Source: Peromyscus leucopus | Lineage: Eukaryota > Chordata > Mammalia > Rodentia > Cricetidae | Reading direction: 5' to 3' | Length of the DNA: 64,000 nt | Assembly (NCBI RefSeq): GCF_004664715.2 | Contig: NC_051083.1 | Coordinates: 114,586,534 to 114,650,533, forward strand | Shown here: positions 58,986 through 64,000 of the stretch, piece after piece | Layout of the letters: every line of letters begins with the position of its first letter | How positions within the stretch are numbered: the stretch's first letter is position 1 | The notes under the pieces: generated by a model | Databases searched by the model: none | Told to the model about the DNA's origin: nothing | What the model saw: the letters and a program-made list of their open reading frames with translations, nothing else | Made by a program: the position numbers and the translations under genes

Positions 58986-59617
58986 TAATGAAGTAGTGGG
59001 GAACTCTTAATGCCCGGGGGCTACAAGGACCCATAATTGCAGTTTCAGCTTGTGATCTCAGTTGTGAGGTGGATTTAATGAGTCTGGAAAGCTAAAGACT
59101 TACAGACAGCAGGACTAAGGGTAGGTTCGGAAGTACTCAGCCTGCTTCAAGCCCTCCTGCTGCCCTTACATCTTCCACCACTATGCTTACAATATGGGCC
59201 GCATCTGGTATTGGGGATTAGAGGATAGTGGATCATGGTTTACAGGAAAGGTGCTGATTTTTCGGTCTACTAGACAACATGCTAGTTGGCTAGAAACCAT
59301 AGTCCTTGTCCTCACAAAACCTAAAGTCCCGGAGAGAAACAAGCATGCTAACTCCATGTCTGTGAGCAAGTCCCCTCCTCTGTCTGGACTGAAGTAGGTT
59401 TCTTTTCTGTAAAATGGCAGTTTGCCCCTTAGAAGTCTAAACGTTTGGCATTTCTCAATGTCCTGAAATAACAACCATTGAGCCTTAAGTCACAGAAAGC
59501 AGTGCATGGCACAGAGTCTTAGAGTGAGACAACACACACTGTAGCTCGCCTGGGAAGCTCTAGAAAGGTACAGTAGCCTGAGCTACAAGCAAGAAGGCGG
59601 GCTGAGATAGGATAGGG
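58986..59617. other. Mostly unassigned; weak MIR-like piece
   Basis: At 59360-59440 GTGAGCAAGTCCCCTCCTCT and TTTCTTTTCTGTAAAATGGCAG hint at a MIR sense core. The rest is unassigned. Confidence 0.35.
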
Positions 59618-59806
59618 CATTGATTCTCAACCTGTGGGTTTCAACCCCTTGGGGTCTCATATCAGATTTTTACATTCCAATTCATAACAGTAGCAAAATT
59701 GCAGTTATGAAGTAACACCAAAATAATTTTATGGTTGGGAGGGGTCACCACAACATGAGAAACTGTGTTTAAGGGGTCACAGCATTAGGAAGGTTGAGAA
59801 CCACTG
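59618..59806. mobile_element. URR1-like hAT MITE with TSD
   Basis: Terminal inverted repeats CATTGATTCTCAACCTG and AAGGTTGAGAACCACTG enclose 189 bp containing TTCATAACAGTAGCAAAATT and AATTTTATGGTTGGGAGG. The 8-bp TSD GGATAGGG (59610-59617) / GGACAGGG (59807-59814) has one mismatch. Non-autonomous, no transposase. Confidence 0.92.
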
Positions 59807-60144
59807 GGACAGGGAATAAGGCCTTAGATTTCTTGTTGGTACTAAAACTTTTCCATTCTGATCCTTTTATTGAGTTAGCCTCTCAACAGCATGGGTTGCC
59901 TCTTGCAGACACGCCTGTGCTCATTCAGCACTCACTGCCTTGCTGCTAATCGATTTTAATTAAGAATTTATCAACAGAAACAACTTAGTGCTGTCTCCCA
60001 TCCTGTCTCCAAGTAATACCTTGGAGAGTAAAGTCAGTGAAGGCCAAGAAAGGAATAGCTTCCTAAAACACTCTGCTTGTAGGGCCTCAGTGTGACAGAA
60101 GGCCCCGAACGGCGAGAGGACTGCAGCGTTGCTGTTAGTGAATG

Positions 60145-60280
60145 AAGGGCAGCATTTGCTCATGCCAGGCACTGTTCCAAGTGCCTCACAAGCAATAACA
60201 TTTGTCTTTATAATAATCTTACCCGAATGGAACTACGATGGTCTCCATTGTACAGTTGTAGAAATGGAAACTTGTGAAAA
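60145..60280 (-). mobile_element. MIR SINE
   Basis: CATGCCAGGCACTGTTCCAAGTG and TAATAATCTTACCCGAATGG...ATTGTACAGTTGTAGAAATGGAAAC are the reversed MIR. Confidence 0.75.
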
Positions 60281-60775
60281 ATTGTCTGTATAACCCCTTT
60301 TCTCGGTATTTTCTAATAATGACGTGTGGATAGTATTTAAAAAAAAAAAGCTTCTGGTGTATCAGATAAAAGACTCACTCTAGTATTTTGAGGACTCAAG
60401 AGTTAGGCACCCTACAAACCTAGCCAACCAGGGCTAGCCAATCTTCTTTCTCAGAGTCCTTAAAGGGACTTTCTTTCTCTCGCCCCAGGCAGCCAGCATT
60501 CAGGGGGAGGGGTGCTTGCTTTAAAAGAAAAGGCCTCTCTGGATCCAAGAACATGAAAAGGAAGCAACATGAATGAACAGAACAGGCAGGGCAGAAACCT
60601 AACTTAGGGGCTAAGATGGTCCACGCGGTGAAACACAAGTTCAGGCGGATCTTAAACAAAAATCCTAAAATATCCTTATAGAAGAAAGTACTATTTACTC
60701 CTCCCAGGAACACACCTCCGAATTCATATGATTCTGCAAAGTTTCAAGCGGAGCTGACGAGCTTGTGACGTTCTC

Positions 60776-60794
60776 TGGCGCCACCTGGTGGACA
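60776..60794 (-). promoter_or_regulatory. CTCF-type binding motif
   Basis: On the minus strand TGTCCACCAGGTGGCGCCA fits the 19-position CTCF pattern (YGRCCASYAGRKGGCRSYR) at 18 positions by eye, failing only at position 3. It lies in apparently non-repeat DNA between two MIRs. CTCF sites anchor chromatin loops; occupancy cannot be judged from sequence. Confidence 0.7.
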
Positions 60795-61014
60795 AAAGAG
60801 GCAGTGAGTCAGGATACAGACAATTGGGCAGTTAAGTTTGGAGAAGGTGGGATATGAAGTTGATGTGGATGAGGAGTCAGGGGTCAGGCACAGAGGGGAA
60901 TTAGTGAGTGTTAGGACTAACTAGGGGCTCCAAAAGGCAGGCGGATAAGGAAAACGACCCAAGGAATATGTAATGTTCCTGGTCTCCAGGCTCGTCTGTA
61001 ACAGCATCAATCAA

Positions 61015-61222
61015 ATGGTTCATATTTACTGCTTACACCGTGCCTACTAAGAAGTTTATATGCATTTCTTCCCATTTGAGTCTAACAACCGCTTACCACA
61101 CAATCTCCATTTTTCAAATATGTAAACCGAGACTTGGAATGGTTAAATAACTTTCAGAGCTATTTAGTAGCAGGCTGTTCAAGCTTTTAATCAGTATGCT
61201 ATAAATTGTAGCCGCTGTCCAT
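61015..61222 (-). mobile_element. MIR SINE
   Basis: CGTGCCTACTAAGAAGTTTATATGC, TAACAACCGCTTACCAC, AAATATGTAAACCGAGACTTGG and GCTATTTAGTAGCAGGCTG follow reversed MIR order. Confidence 0.75.
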
Positions 61223-61504
61223 CACACTTGTGATGACATGATGACATTTAAAATATCAAGAAGGTACCTTGAGTACTTTGAGTCTGTGTCAAGGAGGCTA
61301 TGATACCAGTGATAGAAAAGAGAGGGAGAAATGTTACACATACCACTGACTTGGACATCTCTCCTTCAAACATATTACCAAAGGAAAAGGTGATCCAGTT
61401 CCAAGCCACATAGTTCTTTAGCCTGGAGGCACATTTTAATCACCTCCTCTCCCTAGGGCTTGTGTGACATAGGGCATCACCATCCCCCAGCACAGAAACA
61501 GCGT

Positions 61505-61848
61505 TGTTGCTGGAGGGCTTCTCTCCAGGTTCCACCAAGCCCTGCAGTCCCACAATCCACGTATAAAATAATCACTCAGACGCTTATATCACTTATAAAC
61601 TGTATGGCCATGGCAGGCTTCTTGCTAACTGTTCTTTTATCTTAAATTAACCCATTTTTATAAACATATACCTTGCCACGTGGCTGGTGGCTTACCGGCG
61701 TCTTTACATGTTGCTTGTCCTGGCGGTGGCTGCAGTGTCTCTCCCTCCTTCTTCCTGTTTCCCCAACTTTCCTCTCTCGTTGTCCCGCCTATACTTCCTG
61801 TCTGGTCACTGGCCATCAGTGCTTTATTTATATAGAGCAATATCCACA
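61505..61848 (-). mobile_element. ERVK-like 3' LTR
   Basis: Right edge TATCCACA equals a minus-strand TGTGGATA start. The left edge TGTTGCTGG (about 61505) would be the CA end. It contains AAATTAACCCATTTTTATAA, CTTGCCACGTGGCTGGTGGC and ATAAATAAAG on the minus strand. It directly adjoins a polypurine tract and internal sequence, so it is a 3' LTR rather than a solo LTR. Confidence 0.75.
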
Positions 61849-61872
61849 GCACTTCCCCTTTTCTTTTTTTTA
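61849..61872 (-). other. Polypurine tract of ERV
   Basis: Minus strand: an A-run, then GAAAAGGGGAAGTGC, immediately before the LTR TGTGGATA. This is the expected plus-strand priming site for a retroviral element. Confidence 0.75.
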
Positions 61873-62714
61873 AAAGGGAGGTTTTAACTTTAACATGGTA
61901 AAATTACATATAACAAAACAATTATCGAGCAAGAATTACAGCTACAATGTTAAAGAAGATATCCTATCTATCTTACATTCGTGAGTCCAAGGTTCCATAT
62001 CTAACTTATCTTTTATCATAACTAAGGAAATTTGTAAGTATCTAGTCTTTAACCACATCAAAGACCTCAGAAGGATATAATACTACCTGAGAAATGGGAG
62101 AAGGATGTAAGCAACTTTCGGGAGTCTTGCAGGGTAGACAGAGACAGCTGACAGTCTGGACAGTCATACAAAGTTCTCTTGTAAAGTTGGGACATTTGTC
62201 TTTAGCCCACAGGCCTAGAGTCTCTCATTCACTTTTCTCTGTGTCCTGTAGAATGTCTGGCAGTTTCCTCTGTGAAGCAAGAACCTGAAGGACCATTTTA
62301 TCAAGCAAAGTTTAATGGTCACCTTCCTATGGGTCCTGCATGTCCAGTTGATCAAGCAGTCCAGGCAAGAACAGTTTCTTGCCCAAATGGCTATTTTTGC
62401 CAAGGTGAAGATAAACTCCATATGGAGTGTCTTTAATTCCCATACTCCTCTCTGAAGTAAATCGGTGCTGTCAGGAGCAGACATGTCTCACTGTCCAGAA
62501 GGTCTAAATTTTTAAAACATTTTAAATGCCGTATTTTGTAGGTCTCTGAAGTGTTTAAAGACTACCTATCTATCTGAAATATATCTATGTATATCTAGAA
62601 GACTTGACTAACATGGCTATAAATATGATTATCATAGATGACTAACCATTAATCTATTTCTTAATTATCCATTACAATTTCAAATGAGCTACACAAACAT
62701 AATACCTCAAACAA

Positions 62715-62762
<48 letters not shown>

Positions 62763-63060
62763 TATAACAAAATTAACTTCAAGCTTTTATCAACAAACCA
62801 AAATTTATACCAATGTAAAACATTTTAAACATAAACTAAAATCTATACCAATGTAAAACATTTTAAACAAGTTGTTCTTTAAAAGTAGGTTCATTAAACT
62901 ATCCTTTTATCTTATCATTTCTATATCCTCTTATATATCTATATCACAGCATGCTAGTGTTATTTCTATCTTCTCAAACTACACATCACATCCTCTCAAG
63001 TCCTCAGGTGGGAGAGTACATTGGTACACATTTTAAAACACAATGCTCCGTAGGGAACCA
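61873..63060 (-). mobile_element. ERVK-like internal region, non-coding relic
   Basis: AAATTACATATAACAAAACA, AGCAAGAATTACAGCTACAA, CCACAGGCCTAGAGTCTC, TGTAGAATGTCTGGCAGTTTCC and TCCATATGGAGTGTC look like the non-coding 3' interior of a cricetid class II element. No gag, pol or env frame was recognised. It includes an (AT)n at 62719-62759 and a near-perfect short direct repeat at 62803-62870 (ATACCAATGTAAAACATTTT twice). No 5' LTR in the window; the outer edge is a guess. Confidence 0.55.
62719..62759. repeat. (AT)n microsatellite
   Basis: About 20 uninterrupted AT units. Confidence 0.97.
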
Positions 63061-63829
63061 AAGCCCAACTGAAGAAATAGGGAAGATCTTGGTTGAAGGG
63101 AGCGGGGACAAGGCAATCAGTTAGTATTGAGCACTGATGTATTCAAGCTAGATATTAAGCTGAGTACTGAACAGCAGAATCTATGGGATTGTCCTAGATT
63201 CTGAGCAAGTTGTGTAAGTAATGCCGTTTTTAGCGGATGAATGGAGACAAGTAGGTTAGGCAACTGTTCTCTTCAAAGCTCATCAACAGAGGGACTCTCT
63301 GTGACCACTAAATAAGAAAAGGTAATCTTTTATGAAAAATGTTCAGTTAGATGAGAAGTGAAGATAATATAATGAAATTTCTTCTAGTCATCATCAAGTT
63401 GTAATTATTATTCACACAGAGTCAATCTTTTTTTATGGTCCTTTCATCGACTCCCACCCACCAAACTGCATTATTTTAAGCAAATCCCTTACTTAATTCA
63501 GAAAGCATTTCTAAAACACAGAATTTTAACAGAACAATGCTTTTCAGCAGATCTACAAAATTAATTCCAATAATTACATATTCCTACACACAGTTTCTAT
63601 TAAAACTTCTCTATCATCTCATATAATTCCTCTTTTCTTATTTCTTGATATGTATCTTATATATGGAAATGTATACTTTTCATACATTGCCTTATAGCCC
63701 TTGACAGATTTGTTATATGGGTACACATTTGTATAATCAAAATATATTCTAATGTGGTCATGTCAAGTTTTCACTACTGCCTACATCTATGAGACTTTAA
63801 ATGGTTTCACATCCATAGTGACATTTCTA
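63061..63829. other. Unassigned AT-rich DNA
   Basis: No gene or clear repeat. The 63640-63829 part may be diverged reversed L1. Confidence 0.35.
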
Positions 63830-64000
63830 TGGAAGTTATTTTAGTTTTAGCTATTCTAATCACTGTGGGTGTGAGTAGAGTAGATGCATCATTTTGTGGC
63901 TCACATTTATCTGATGAATAAAGATGTTGAAGAACACCTTTTGCAGAGCAAATTGGGATGCCCACCTTTCCTTTGCTTATATTTTGTCTTTCTATGTTCT
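63830..64000 (-). mobile_element. L1 ORF2/3' fragment at window edge
   Basis: TTAGCTATTCTAATCACTGTGGGTGTGAG and GATGAATAAAGATGTTGAAGAACACC are reversed L1 ('agctattctaactggtgtgag', 'gttgaacacc'). Runs off the window. Confidence 0.7.

Noticed and set aside
62215..62484. 89-codon minus-strand ORF as a retroviral gene
   Set aside because: Lies in the ERV interior but shows no recognisable retroviral motif; treated as chance.

Overview
This is an AT-rich, gene-poor mammalian window from a rodent, almost certainly a cricetid (hamster, deer mouse or vole group). B1, B2, B3, B4/RSINE and ID SINEs occur together with rodent MT/ORR1-type MaLR LTRs, a URR1-like DNA transposon and Lx-type L1 3' UTRs, which points to Muroidea. 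The young B1 copies carry the GGAAAGGCGCAAAGCTAC variant common in cricetids, and three class II (ERVK-like) LTR families look cricetid-specific. Species cannot be fixed from sequence alone.

I found no protein-coding exon I can defend. All open reading frames are short and lie in repeats, microsatellites or unremarkable intergenic or intronic DNA. The best gene-related signal is a CpG-rich promoter at about 46.87-47.56 kb, with several ZNF143/SBS-like ACTACAATTCCC motifs and CCAAT boxes. A strong CTCF-type site lies at 60.78 kb, and a weak CpG cluster lies near 30.97 kb.

Layout: 0-18 kb has L1 3' ends, an MLT1-like LTR, L2, B3 SINEs, an ORR1-like LTR, nested L1/B4/L1, a B1, a B2, an 88-bp direct duplication (13.72/15.11 kb) and a shattered old L1 (16.1-18.2 kb). 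18-28 kb has an MT-like LTR, MER5-like and L1MA-like relics, and a split MIR. At 27.2-27.8 kb a B1 has had its internal CCTCTG tract expanded to about 515 bp. 28-46 kb has a B1+ID composite, long stretches of apparently single-copy DNA (29-35 kb), and many MIR, L2 and B1 copies. 46.6-47.6 kb is a GA microsatellite beside the CpG promoter. 48.3-50.9 kb is an L1 ORF2 relic hit by two LTRs and two B1s. 51.36-54.9 kb is a very diverged tandem array of an approximately 24-26 bp unit, interrupted by two MaLR LTRs. 54.9-59 kb has two L1 3' UTRs, a class II LTR inserted in a B1, and another class II LTR inserted in an MTA-like LTR. 59.6-64 kb has a URR1-like element, MIRs, the CTCF-like site and the 3' end of an ERVK-like element with its polypurine tract and LTR.

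Repeat families were assigned by eye against remembered consensus features. Boundaries are approximate unless a target-site duplication (TSD) is given.
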